Below are positions 1-20,654 of a stretch of DNA of 64,000 nt, piece by piece (position 1 is the first letter of the stretch; the number at the start of each line of letters is the position of its first letter). This DNA comes from Limanda limanda (taxonomy: Eukaryota > Chordata > Actinopteri > Pleuronectiformes > Pleuronectidae), in contig NC_083641.1 in assembly GCF_963576545.1 (NCBI RefSeq), forward strand, positions 15,746,893-15,810,892, given 5' to 3'. Both the position numbers and the translations under genes were made by a program. The notes beneath the pieces are model-generated. The model was not told the DNA's origin. It did not search any database and was given only the letters and a program-made list of their open reading frames with translations.

Positions 1-88
1 CAGGTATGATGAACATTTCAAAATGTCCTAATTCAGTTCTCCATTGGTAAAAGCACTCAACCATCTATGTGCCTGTGCGTTTCCACAG

Positions 89-10477
<10,389 letters not shown>

Positions 10478-10925
10478 ACCTGAGAGAAGGTACACATTCC
10501 AGCCTCGACCAGTGAGGGGGGGGGACATTTCTCCTCCCCTGTACGATACGTTGAGTCAGTCGCTTGATTCAAAATCTGGTATCGAGTCGTTTTCCAAAGT
10601 ATCACAGATGCTGCTTTCCTCCGATTCTTTCATTCTTATCAAACTTGAGACAAGTTCCAGAGAAACACTAACTCTGTATTTTCGTTTTGAATCTTCACTT
10701 TCCGCAAACTATCGCACTTTAACAGAAAAGGTTTCGAATTCCGACATTTTATCAATAAACCAAAAAAAAGCTGCAGTGTCCTAATTTGCTCAGACTCTCG
10801 CTCTCTCTCTGTTTTACCCAGTTGGATGTGTTTGTTTTCATATTGTTCACCGATGTATGAAACAATTTTCCTCACATATGTATGTATGATGTGCCTTTAA
10901 ATAAACTGCAATTGAAAACGCCGTT
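10478..10925 (+). other. atm: atm 3'UTR with polyadenylation signals
   Basis: AT-rich sequence follows the atm stop. There is an AATAAA at 10754-10759 and a second AATAAA at 10900-10905. The second is the better candidate for the main cleavage signal because it lies after the longer UTR-like stretch. The exact cleavage site cannot be seen. Confidence 0.6.
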
Positions 10926-12045
10926 AAATTCCTTCATCGATCAGGGATCAGTTTAGGTTCAGCTGTTTGTTCACACAGAGTTTGGTTCTTTTACTATTTC
11001 GATCAATGAATGTTTCTCTATATGGGTCATAGATAAAGTACAAAGGTACTAACTGCTCAGTTCTTACAGCTTCCTTCAAGTTCAGATTTATTTTTTGTTG
11101 ATTTTTAAATGTGCAAACAATCCAGCTGTTCTCTGTTCATATGACACAAAGACGAACATCAGCAGAGTCTCCACCAGGGCTGAACTATATATGAAGGGTT
11201 GCACTGTGCAAGAAAACCACTTTCAGTCACTAATCTTTTTCAGTAATGGGAACATCCATCCATTATCTATACTGCGTATCCATGGAGGGTCTCAGAGGCC
11301 TGCATGGAGCCAATCCCAGCTGACATTGGGTGAAATGGGGGGGGGTCCTCCCTGGACAGGTCACCAGCGTTATCACAGGACCAACATACAGAGACAAACA
11401 ACCTGTCACTCTCACTTTCACACCGACGGTCAATTTAGAGTCTTCAATCAACCTAACCCCAATCTGCATGTCTTTGGATTGGAGGAGGAAGTCGGAGAAA
11501 ACCCAACTCACAAATTCCACCCTGTTCGAATCAGGATTTGAACTGGTGCTGTTCTTGCTGTGAGACGATTGTAATCCAAATACAAGTTTGGAATACAAAT
11601 TTGGAGTTCCCTGCCCATTGAAATAGAACAAGAAAGTGATCTGAAATCAATAAAGAGGTTAAACGCAAGCTGAAATAAAACAAACCCTCAATCACTGATC
11701 ATGCAGCTGTACACATCAGATTTTATATTATCACTTTACTCATTTGATCACTCATATTTTTACAATATATTGTATCCCAGGGACAGGGATTGCAAATTTG
11801 TCTTGTCTAAAAATGACAGTTACAATGTCTCTCTGTTCTCTGCATTGTCCCTGTCAAACAAGGAGGTCAATAAATAACATTTCAGTTATTATAAAAGTCA
11901 AGGGGCAAATTTAACAGAAAACACATGGGGACGTTTTGGTTGGATATAAACGAATCTTACACACATCATACATTTCTAAATGATGTAGAAACAGCCTGAG
12001 CTCTAATTAATGACAGATTTATTTACAGATATCATCGGCCCTCTT
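10926..12045. other. intergenic sequence between atm and the hAT element
   Basis: Apart from the repeat at 11253-11562, this is AT-rich sequence in which I recognise no gene or structured RNA. The last eight bases (12038-12045) are the left target-site duplication of the hAT element. Confidence 0.6.
11253..11562. repeat. teleost interspersed repeat ('catccattatctat ... tgcatgtctttgga' family)
   Basis: It has the characteristic order of a widespread fish repeat: 'catccattatctata', 'tcccagctgacattgggtg', 'ccctggacaggtcacc', 'caatttagagtc', 'ctgcatgtctttggattg', 'gaggaagtcggag', 'ttcttgctgtgagacga'. It is an internally deleted, degenerate copy between atm and tmprss2. I recall the family as a LINE-tail-like repeat but cannot confirm its class. 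Confidence 0.6.
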
Positions 12046-12643
12046 CAGGGCTGGACTGGGAGAACAAAACGGCCCGGGCATTTTTTGGCTCAGACCGGCC
12101 CACATAATTAGCCGAGCACATCTGCCATTAAATTGACGTAACTTATGTCTTCTAAATGTCTTAAAGTAGCTCATATTAAAAGTACTTAAGTATCAAAAGT
12201 ATCTGGTGTTGAAATGTACTTAAGTATCAAAAGTACAAGAACTAAAATAAAAAATGCAAAGCTCTTTTTATAGTAGGTCTATACAGACACAAAACAACCC
12301 AAAATGTTTCTCCTCAAGATTTATCTCAACTGACTGAAAAATTACAACAACAATATGCATATAATGTATAATTTTACCAATTTTGAACCCTAGATGCTGA
12401 GGTTCAAATAGTAATGGACCAGTGCATCTAGAGACAACAAAGAATTAACTATAAACAAGTGCCTCTTGTGTCTGCCCAAGAACATTAATAAACCGCAGTA
12501 TAACCACTAAAACATTCTGTAAATATCACTAAACATGGACCTCTCATCAGTAGCAAGAGTGATACACAATGCCCCTTATGATAACTCAGCAAAGGGAAAC
12601 CAGATCTAGGCACACAAAATAAGACACTATCTCTTATCCTATT

Positions 12644-12697
12644 CTAGAGGAAGTAAAAGTCGTAACAAGATTTCTGAAGGTGAACCTGCGGAGGGAT
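12644..12697 (+). pseudogene. 18S rRNA 3'-end fragment (rDNA pseudogene) inside the hAT element
   Basis: The sequence ctagaggaagtaaaagtcg followed by taacaag..ttc..gaaggtgaac and ctgcggagggat is the universally conserved 3' end of eukaryotic small-subunit rRNA. Four substitutions from the canonical motif are visible. Upstream of 12644 the similarity stops at once. Downstream the run 12698-12830 is GC-rich and could be ITS1, but ITS1 is too variable to identify by eye. It is far too short and mutated to be functional rRNA. Confidence 0.85.
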
Positions 12698-12875
12698 AGA
12701 CCAACCCCCCCCGACGGCAAACACGCCACCGGGACCTGCACATCTCAGGAGGGAGGGGGCAGCGAGTGAGAGAGCGAGAGAGAGGTGCGCCGTGGGTAGA
12801 GGCGTGCGACGCCAACCTCCGCTGCTCAAGTAACGAGCCAGTTTGGAGAATGTATTGAAAATTGAAAATGCGCGC

Positions 12876-13080
12876 TCACATGTCTGCCTCCACTCGCTCA
12901 TCATTGTCGAGTCCTCCTCGCTCGTCTCCCGGCGCACCTGCTGCTGCTGGGCTGGTGAACCCGGCACCACATAGGTCCGTCAGTTTGGCACATTTAGCAG
13001 CCTCCACCTCCAGAGACTTCTGCTTTTTTTCCCGATGCTTCTCAGCGCCACCCGGGCGTTTTTTTACTCTTATTATCCAT
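12876..13080 (-). pseudogene. hAT transposase N-terminal remnant, frameshifted
   Basis: On the minus strand an ATG at 13080 starts MDNKS, then a homopolymeric A run shifts frame. The next frame reads KRPGGAEKHREKKQK, then EAAKCAKLTDL, and stops at 12876-12878. The pattern KRxGGAExxRxKK...KCxKxTD is one I associate with the N-terminus of fish hAT/ZMYM-like transposases. The rest of the transposase (zinc finger, RNase-H-like core, dimerisation region) is absent, replaced by the rDNA-bearing segment and AT-rich DNA. The family assignment comes from memory of the pattern. Confidence 0.55.
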
Positions 13081-13679
13081 TAAGTTAAGTTTCTGTCTCA
13101 GCAGCAGCCAGTCCCGCGACTCCCCCCCCGCCCCCGGTTTGTATTGTGATTGACAGCACTGTCAGGGCTCTCTGAGCCTGTCAGCCCATGATTGATTGAC
13201 AATGACAAACAATAGACCAATAATATGTGTCGATGCTGGCAACACACTGCTAGCCCTCTGTAGCCAATTGGCCGGCCCAATTGGAGGGAATTTAGAGAGG
13301 AAGAAGAGAAAAAAAACAAAAAAACAACATAGCGGACCAGACCGGCCCACATTGGGTCAACGGCCCACCGGGATTATGCCCGGTATGCCAGATGGCCAGT
13401 CCACCCCTGGCCCTCTTCATCTTCTGTCATCCATTAACTCAAGTACTGAAGCTGAATGGGTTTGCCTGTGTATCCACCGTGTGCTGGAGTGCTTTTCCAC
13501 TGCACACTCATAATGATAAGTGCTCAGAGTGAAGAGGCTAGCACCTGTGAGGTGTTTAGACTCCAGTCCTCATTGTTCTTGTTGTGTGGTCAGGAGAGGG
13601 GGGGGGGTAGACCCATGCAGATGATGAAGTGACGGGCGTGAGCACCTAAACACAAACGTGCACGCTCTTTACGTAACCA

Positions 13680-13899
13680 CAGTGTTGTGAGAGCGAGCAC
13701 GGAGCAGGACGCAGGAGTTCATAGAGATTCTATTTGAAACTGTCCACAGAGTGAAGCTGTGAGTTTATCTTCTAGTTTCAATCACTCTGAGACTGATCTG
13801 ATTATTGTCATGCAAGATTGATTTTTGAATGATCCCAGGAAGACGGTTACTCTTCTCCATCCATCAATGAATGAAAGGATATTGTTGGTTCAACAGAAA
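13680..13899 (+). promoter_or_regulatory. probable tmprss2 5' leader and promoter-proximal region
   Basis: A non-coding exon may end at 'gaagct|gtgagt' near 13757, and the next exon would start after 'gatcccag' at 13839, leading into the start codon at 13900. No TATA box is obvious. This is inferred only from splice consensus. Confidence 0.35.
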
Positions 13900-16800
13900 A
13901 TGACGACCAATCCGGTACGTACGACTTTTTGAAATAGCAACATGCAAGTAGAGTAAATCTATTATTTTTAGATATGAGTGATCAAAATGTTCCTTGTTTG
14001 TCATGTGAAATCATTGAAGTATTTTTTTTTCCAGTGCTGTTATCCAGAATAACTTGAAATGACTTTATTCAGAGTGTTTAGAAGCAGCCAGCAATTGAAA
14101 AGCTTTATTGTCATAATCATTCCCACTTACAGTATCGAGACTCCGCTCCGTGTTTCACCCATGGGGATGTAGAGTGGGAACTTCCTCCACCCAGCAGATC
14201 AGATGTGAAACCCCAGTATGTTCATCATCTGGCCCCTCCGCCTGAGATCAGCCACTCCGCTCCCAACCACAAAAGTACTGCAGTCTCTTTTTCATTACAC
14301 AGTAGAAACAGTGTTGATGTGGTTTTAATAATAAAACAACAGAGAGGTTTTGCACAGTTGATTAATTATAACCATGTACATAGCATAGCTTTTCCAGATA
14401 TATGTTTTTATTATTTAATTTACAGTGAAGTGACAATTCAGTCGTTTTTTAAACATTTCAATAAAACTCACAACTATAATACTTTTTCTACGTGAGCCAT
14501 ATAAAAAACAGATAATTTTAACAAATTATTAATCAGATAGACAGTGTTGATGGTAAAACAAAGTAGACATTTCAGTTCTATATTATATACATTTAACAAA
14601 TAAGGTAAACAGGGTAGTAGATGTGTTTCCAGTCCCAGTGTGTGTTGTGTGTTCTCAGCTGGGAAACAGAGGTGTGTGAAGTTCACTGTGGCTGCGGTCA
14701 TCTCTCTGCTGCTCCTCCTGCTGGTCACTGGAGTCTTGCTGGCATATTACTGTGAGTACAGGATTTAACCCTGCTCTTCAATGTACTGCAACACACACAC
14801 ACACACACACACACACTTTGTACAGTCACACTCACGTTCTCCCTCTGTCCCTCCCAGTTTCCTCGGCGTGTGTGCACGGGTTACAGTGTGGTGATGGGAG
14901 CTGTGTGTGGGAGGATCAGTGGTGTGACGGAGTGAGGGACTGTCCCGCTGGTCAGGACGAAGCCAACTGTGGTAAACAGACTCACCTACATTGTGTTTAT
15001 TGTTATAATGTTACAGTTGAGACACTTTTCCAGTGCTCTTACCCTTCGGCCTCCCAGGTCTCCCCTTGTAACCAAGGGCGGCAGAGCCTTTGTTACTAGA
15101 GCCTCTAAGTTATTGAATTCTCTCCCCATTGACAAACAAATTCTCCAGCTTCTTTTAAATCGCTCGTTTTATGTCTAACCTCTTTATATTATAGTTGTAT
15201 TTTCTCTGTTTGTGGTCCATTGTTTTAATCGTCAAGCACTTTGTAACATTGTTCAGAAAAGTGCTGTATAAATAAAGTTCATCATCATTATTACATCATA
15301 GCTTTTAAAATCTATTTTACAGTATTCCATTATCAGGATTTTTATTTGTTTTGTCTTATTTCTGGCTCATCTGTCATTTCTGAAACACTTTGAACTGAAC
15401 TAACTTCTTTGAAAGGTGTTATACAAATAAAGCAGGATTGATTGATTGATTGATTGTTGGATCAAGAGCCAAAATGCAGGATACAAAAACATCCGAAAAT
15501 CCTGGGATCTGTTCACTCGCCTTCATGTTTACACATCTCTTACAGCCAAAAGAATGTTTTTACTTTAAGTTTTTACAGGAAATTATAGTTTTTTCCTGTT
15601 TTTCTTTGACATCATTAAACACACTGCTGCTCTCGATAGTGTTTAGTTCCACATAACATAAATCAAAAGTCATCATTTGTGTCTCCTGCCTCTTCATCGA
15701 CTGTCCTCCTGTCACACGATGTGAAGTCAGTGTTTGTGTTCTCAGTGAGGCTGCACGGCTCCAGCTTCCTCCTGCAGATCTATTCGCCACCGACTAAAAC
15801 CTGGAGGTCCGTGTGTTCTCACGGCTGGAGCGACCTGCAGGGCAGAGCCAGCTGTCGGACCATCGGATACAGCAGGTGAGACGCTCGGGGGGGTTTCACT
15901 GGATGTCCTCACTAAACCTGCTCTGTGAGGGACTTGTGTGTTTAATTAAAGTTGTGATTAACCGTGACGTGTATTCACAGGGGCACATATTTGAAATCCG
16001 GACAACAGAAGACTGATTCTGATGATGGATTGTTAAAAGTGAAACCTGATTTCCGCCCAGAGGTGTTCATACTCCAACAGCTTGAGCACAGGTATATAAA
16101 CCGGATGATAAATCAATATCAAAAGACGAATATTAGATTAAGACTAAACTAATTTCTCTTTTTTCTTTGCCATCTGCAGCGACTCCTGTCCCAACAACAG
16201 TGTAGTAACCTTGCGTTGCACTGGTATGTTCTTACCCTTGAATTTATTTACACAATTTTTTCCTAAATTTTTCCATCTTTTTATTTTCCTACATATATAT
16301 TCTACAATTATTGACAATGGCATTTGTTTGCATTTGTGTTAATAACTTCTACTGCTGAAGGTTATTCTTATTATTGATATATTGTTTTTTTTCCCCCTGT
16401 GATACTTCCCTCGCCCTTTAGGAACGCCTTCATGTGTCCTTCAGTTGTTTCCTGTTTTTCCTATTGTCGGCCTCAATATAATTATATTTGTCAAGACATG
16501 TGAAATTGTGCAATGATTTTAAGTTTTAAAAAAGTTATTTAAAAAAATGTAGTTTAAAAAGAAAAGGCCTTGCTAACATGACAAAACTGTACAGTATGTT
16601 CACTGTCCTCCTATTTCCTCTGTGCTTGTACCGAGTTCTGACCTGTGTCTCGTCCTCAGACTGTGGGAGCAGGATGAACTCCAGTGGGGCCCCTGGGGGC
16701 CAGCAGCCCACCCTCGGGTCCTGGCCCTGGCAAGTCAGCCTGCAGGGCACCGGCTCCCACCGCTGTGGAGGAGCCATCATCTCCCCCTACTGGATAGTGA

Positions 16801-19800
16801 CAGCAGCACACTGTGTGGCCAGGTATATCAGCACATTCACAGCAGTGGTTGTGGTCTGATCCAGCCTGAATCTTGTCTCTGCTGATTCTCTGACACTCAG
16901 GAGCTCCAGTCCTGCAGACTGGACTGTGTACGCTGGAGTAGTGGCTCCATTAGACTCTCTGTTTAACCCTGCTCGCTCTGTGAGTCGCATCATCGCTCAT
17001 GAGGGCTTCAGCCTCCTCCCTCGCAGGAATGACGTGGCTCTGATGAGGCTCAGCAAACCTCTGGACATCTCAGGTGATTCACAATCAAATGAACAAACCC
17101 AAAACAGTTTTCAAGTTTACAGAAATTACACCAGAATCTGTTGGAGACCAAAATCTAAATAACAAGGGTTGTTCTTGAATAGACATTTTGAATAGTGTCT
17201 GTATTTATTGATTGATGTCAAATTAGTTTATAAGGTACGACCACTGTATCCCAAACTGATACAAGAGAGCGGCGTTACAGTAAATCCAGTTGCTAATTGC
17301 TCATTACGGTCCACGCTATCAATTGCACACAATGCACATGAATTCCACCCTAGCTTTTAACAATACTATGGTACATATTATTGTACATTAGTTATAAAAT
17401 TAAATTAAATTAATTTTATTAAATTTTATTAAATTTTATTTAATTGTAAATGCAATTGAAAGCAAAGGATGTTTAAACATTCAGATTTAGGGACTAATGC
17501 AGACTAAAGAAATACATGATAGAAACAACATCAATAAAAGAAAGTAAAGATACAAAATAAATTTAAAATTTATAAATAATGCTTATTAGGTGGTTTTCAA
17601 ATTTTACGTTTTAGAAAAATTTATATTTTCAGTTCCTCTCTGATTCTTGGGAAGTAGATTCACCAAATGTTTTGATTCTGCTAAAAACAGCAAAAAGGAG
17701 AAAACCCTGTTTAACTACGTATAAACTTTCCCTCCGAAATAGAAAATACCATAAAATATATATATCTAAGTGAAGTACAAGTATTAGTTACTTCTGAGTA
17801 TTTCAGCGACAGTACGAAAAAGGTCAACAATCATGTGAAGTACACATTATAATAAGGTAAAACTGAAGAAAAGTATAATTCAAAACATTTTCATGAAATA
17901 TATAATGTTTTAAACAAAACACATCTGACAAAAAGGAGACGTTATTGTCATTACAGCACATTAGAGGATGTGTAACAGAGCAAGATGGGAAAGTGAATGT
18001 GACTCAGGGAAACATAACCATAAAAACAATAACCATTAAAAAAACTTTTTTGAAATTGTTTTCTATTTTTTGTCTTCATTTCCCCATTTTTAACGTGTTT
18101 TGAAAGGTGATAGATGAATGAAGTATATCATTATTTATAAATCCAACATTCATTAGAGGAGTTGATTTAACTGTATGATCGTGGATGTCGGTCGCAGTTC
18201 GTGTTGTTGATATAAATGGTGTGAACAATAATAATGTGTAATAATTAGTGGCAACTGACAATGTAAAGACACAGAGACACATTTTGATAAAGATTCATTT
18301 CTCCTTTTTGCAGATTTATAACCTCAGTCATCTTATTTTGTCATTGGTAGGTTCCAGTAACATCAGTCCTGTTTGTCTCCCAAATGTTGGTGTGAACGTC
18401 TCTGCTCCTCAGGACGCATGGACAACACGGTTCGGTCGCACAGCAGCTGGAGGTGAGACAGCTCCGACATCAGTGCTCCCTGCTGGTGTGTTTTCAGTAC
18501 TGCCACTAGATGACAGCAAAGTCTATCATCTTGTTATTATGCATTTATTGGATCTATTGAAAATAATAATTTAAACCACACACTCATGAAAATGGACAAA
18601 AACGACACCAAAAAAAACCTACGCACACAAACACACACACACACACACACACAGGGCTCTTTACAACAAACTTTACAATTTGCACCACTTATTTCATATA
18701 CACCAGAGATTCAACATAATTCCATTGCAGAAGTTATAATTATAATTCCCCAGATTTGTCTAACATATGAGATAAATCCCTATTCCTAAAATAATTAATA
18801 ACTTGGCCCAAAATATATTGAAACATGTCTTGTTTATCTTGAAGTGTGTGTGTGTGTGTGATTTTTCTTTTCCGTAGGTAAACACTGAGACATTTCCTTA
18901 AGCCATTGCCCAATACTTGGTTTAGGAGTTATTTTCCACGGTAGCGCAATAGAATGTTTTGCTTGTAGAAGGCACAAGTCTAGAAGGATCAGCTAACTGC
19001 GTTTTGTTTTATATCTCTTCGGATAGTTGCCAAGAACAAAGAACAATTAAAATGTCTTGTTATTTGACATAAACATGTGACATTTGACGTCTGTTGTCCG
19101 ACTCTGACAGACTCTCCACAGCTGATGGAGGCTCAGGTCTCCCTCATAGAAACTGCAGAGTGCAACAGCTCCAGCGCCTATAATGGCAGATTATCAGCGG
19201 ACATGTTGTGTGCCAGAGAGACGGACGGAGGAGTGGACATCTGCCATGTAAGACAAACGCTCGATGATTTACGTCCTTATCGCTGTTTGCAGGGATGCTT
19301 GAAGTTAAAGATGAGCTGAGAGAGTCTATATCGTAACATCTGGATTAATATAAAACATAACATACATTTATATGGTCAAAAAGAACAAACAAGCAACTGT
19401 TTTGGGTTCTGGATCACATTCAGGCCATCGTTTCTCTAAGTCTTCATCAACTCTGTCCGTTAGTCTCTCTTCAGCAACTGTCTTTTGTTGTTTAACCTTT
19501 ATATTTAAATACTTTATATTTACATCAGGAGCGGGTCTTCTCTACGGAGGCTGCCATGTTTTTTTTCAGTAGCTCAAACTGGAGAAACTTAACACCTTTT
19601 GAGTTTTTATGAAAACTAACAGCTACCACAGGCTCTCTTTAATGTTTGTGACGGGTATTCAGCCGCAACATGCAACTTCACCACTAGATGTCACTAAATT
19701 CTACACACTGACCCTTTAATGTTTCAATTCCACCTCATGTAACCCTGACGTAAACGTAAAATCCTTGTTATTGAATGTGTGAATGTTGATGAGTGTTGTG

Positions 19801-20654
19801 TGTAACTTTAAAGAGTGGATTCCTTACAAAAAAATATTGGGCTGAACTGGTTTTCAGAGTGACAGTGGCGGTCCTCTGGTGGCCCTGAGAGACGGGCTAT
19901 GGTGGCTCCTAGGGGACAACATTTGGGGGGAGCACTGCACCGAGATGAACAAACCAGGGGTTTACGGCAACGTCACCTATTTTCTGGACTGGATCCATCG
20001 TCAGATGAAGGTAGAAACTCACAAGAGACATTTTTATTTCTGAAGGGGGATAAATCCTGGGACAATGCTGCAGGTCACAGACATTAAAGCTACACACAGA
20101 TTAGGCTGCTCAGGCCTGTGCTGTGTAGACTAATGTTCTTATGGATGTATATGTACAAATAATTGGTAGCAGTGGATTTAATCTGCCGGGAGGAGCAGCC
20201 ACAGTGAGACAGTTTCTCCATCTGGTGCTGAGTCGTCCAGCTTGACTGAGGCTGGATGAAGTAATATGTACAGCGTGTTTGATTCACAGCAGGGTGACGA
20301 CACAAGGTTTAATCTTATTTATTCAGATGTTAAAGGAGTAATCCATGTTTTGACATTATGTTTAATTGGGTTTTTGGCCTCCTTTGCTTTAATGGCAGAG
20401 GGAATTGACCATAAATCACGTGAAAACTTTAAAAAAAAACGTTTAACAACAAAAGTATATTAAAGATTTCACAGTATAATCATTAAGAAAGTTTTTAAAT
20501 GTGGCAGTTGTTTGCATGATGACTAAGCTTTGATAACAGTATTTTATTATAATATTTTTCATTTACAAAAACGTGTGTAGGATAATGTTCAGTCACAAAT
20601 TCAAAGAAGAAAAAATGTTTGTCTTTCTGTTTATAGAAGCATCAAGACAACTGA
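13900..20654 (+). CDS. tmprss2: TMPRSS2-like type II transmembrane serine protease, activation motif lost
   Basis: Exons: 13900-13914, 14133-14274, 14659-14751, 14858-14971, 15746-15875, 15981-16091, 16180-16223, 16660-16822, 16901-17073, 18351-18452, 19111-19247, 19858-20010, 20637-20654. They join in frame to 464 aa (human TMPRSS2 492). Order: cytosolic tail 1-58, membrane anchor ~59-83, LDLa 84-121 ([17 protein letters not shown]), SRCR ~122-216, trypsin-like domain 217-459. The ending [18 protein letters not shown] is the TMPRSS2 type. The triad is present: His267 in VTAAHC, Asp315 in NDVALM, Ser411 in DSGGP; the specificity Asp405 is kept. Oddities: where R|IVGG is expected the protein has G226-APGG, so there is no activation cleavage site. 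Oxyanion-hole Gly193 is Ser409, Gln192 is His408, GWG is RFG, and SWG is IWG. The open frame argues against a pseudogene. A divergent tmprss2 paralogue is possible. Confidence 0.88.
15030..15295 (+). mobile_element. LINE 3'-end fragment in a tmprss2 intron
   Basis: One frame reads [20 protein letters not shown], which matches the common C-terminal pattern of fish LINE reverse transcriptase proteins (GDRAFSVAAPRLWNSLP type). It is followed by the usual 3' tail 'agcactttgtaacattgttcag..aagtgctgtataaataaag'. It is 5'-truncated, as most LINE insertions are. Subfamily not determined. Confidence 0.7.
15380..15460 (+). mobile_element. second LINE 3' tail ending in (GATT)n
   Basis: The sequence 'aacactttgaactgaac...aaaggtgttatacaaataaag', followed by tandem gatt, is a LINE-type 3' terminus with its short terminal repeat. 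Confidence 0.5.
17074..18350 (+). other. tmprss2 intron, no gene seen
   Basis: The largest intron of the gene. It is AT-rich with a short ATTTTATTAA-type tandem near 17400-17445, and nothing recognisable was found in it. Confidence 0.55.
19530..19720. repeat. fish dispersed repeat ('ctctacggaggctgccatgt ... accactagatgtcac')
   Basis: It lies in the intron just before the catalytic-serine exon. The paired end motifs 'ctacggaggctgccatg' and 'ccactagatgtcactaaattc..cacactgaccc' are those of a non-coding repeat found widely in teleosts. The class is uncertain. Confidence 0.5.

Larger units (their letters stand above)
12046..13409. mobile_element. non-autonomous hAT DNA transposon, 1364 bp, with 8-bp target-site duplication
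   Basis: The left end reads CAGGGCTGGACTGGG and the right end, reverse-complemented, reads CAGGGGTGGACTGGCC, a typical hAT terminal inverted repeat starting with CAG. Subterminal GGCCCGGGCAT / GACCGGCCCACAT blocks also recur inverted. The octamer gccctctt flanks the element exactly on both sides (12038-12045 and 13410-13417), the 8-bp duplication expected of hAT transposition. Inside are an AT-rich left half, a fragment of the 18S rRNA 3' end (12644-12697), GC-rich sequence to about 12830, and a broken transposase N-terminus on the minus strand (12876-13080). No intact transposase is present, so it must have moved with enzyme supplied by another copy. Confidence 0.9.

Noticed and set aside
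12644..12697. Functional rRNA gene
   Set aside because: Only the last ~54 bases of 18S are present, with four substitutions, inside a transposon; no 5.8S or 28S follows.
12644..12970. 108-codon minus-strand frame rich in S, L and A
   Set aside because: It reads through the 18S fragment and GC-rich segment in the antisense direction. The transposase-like residues are in another frame.
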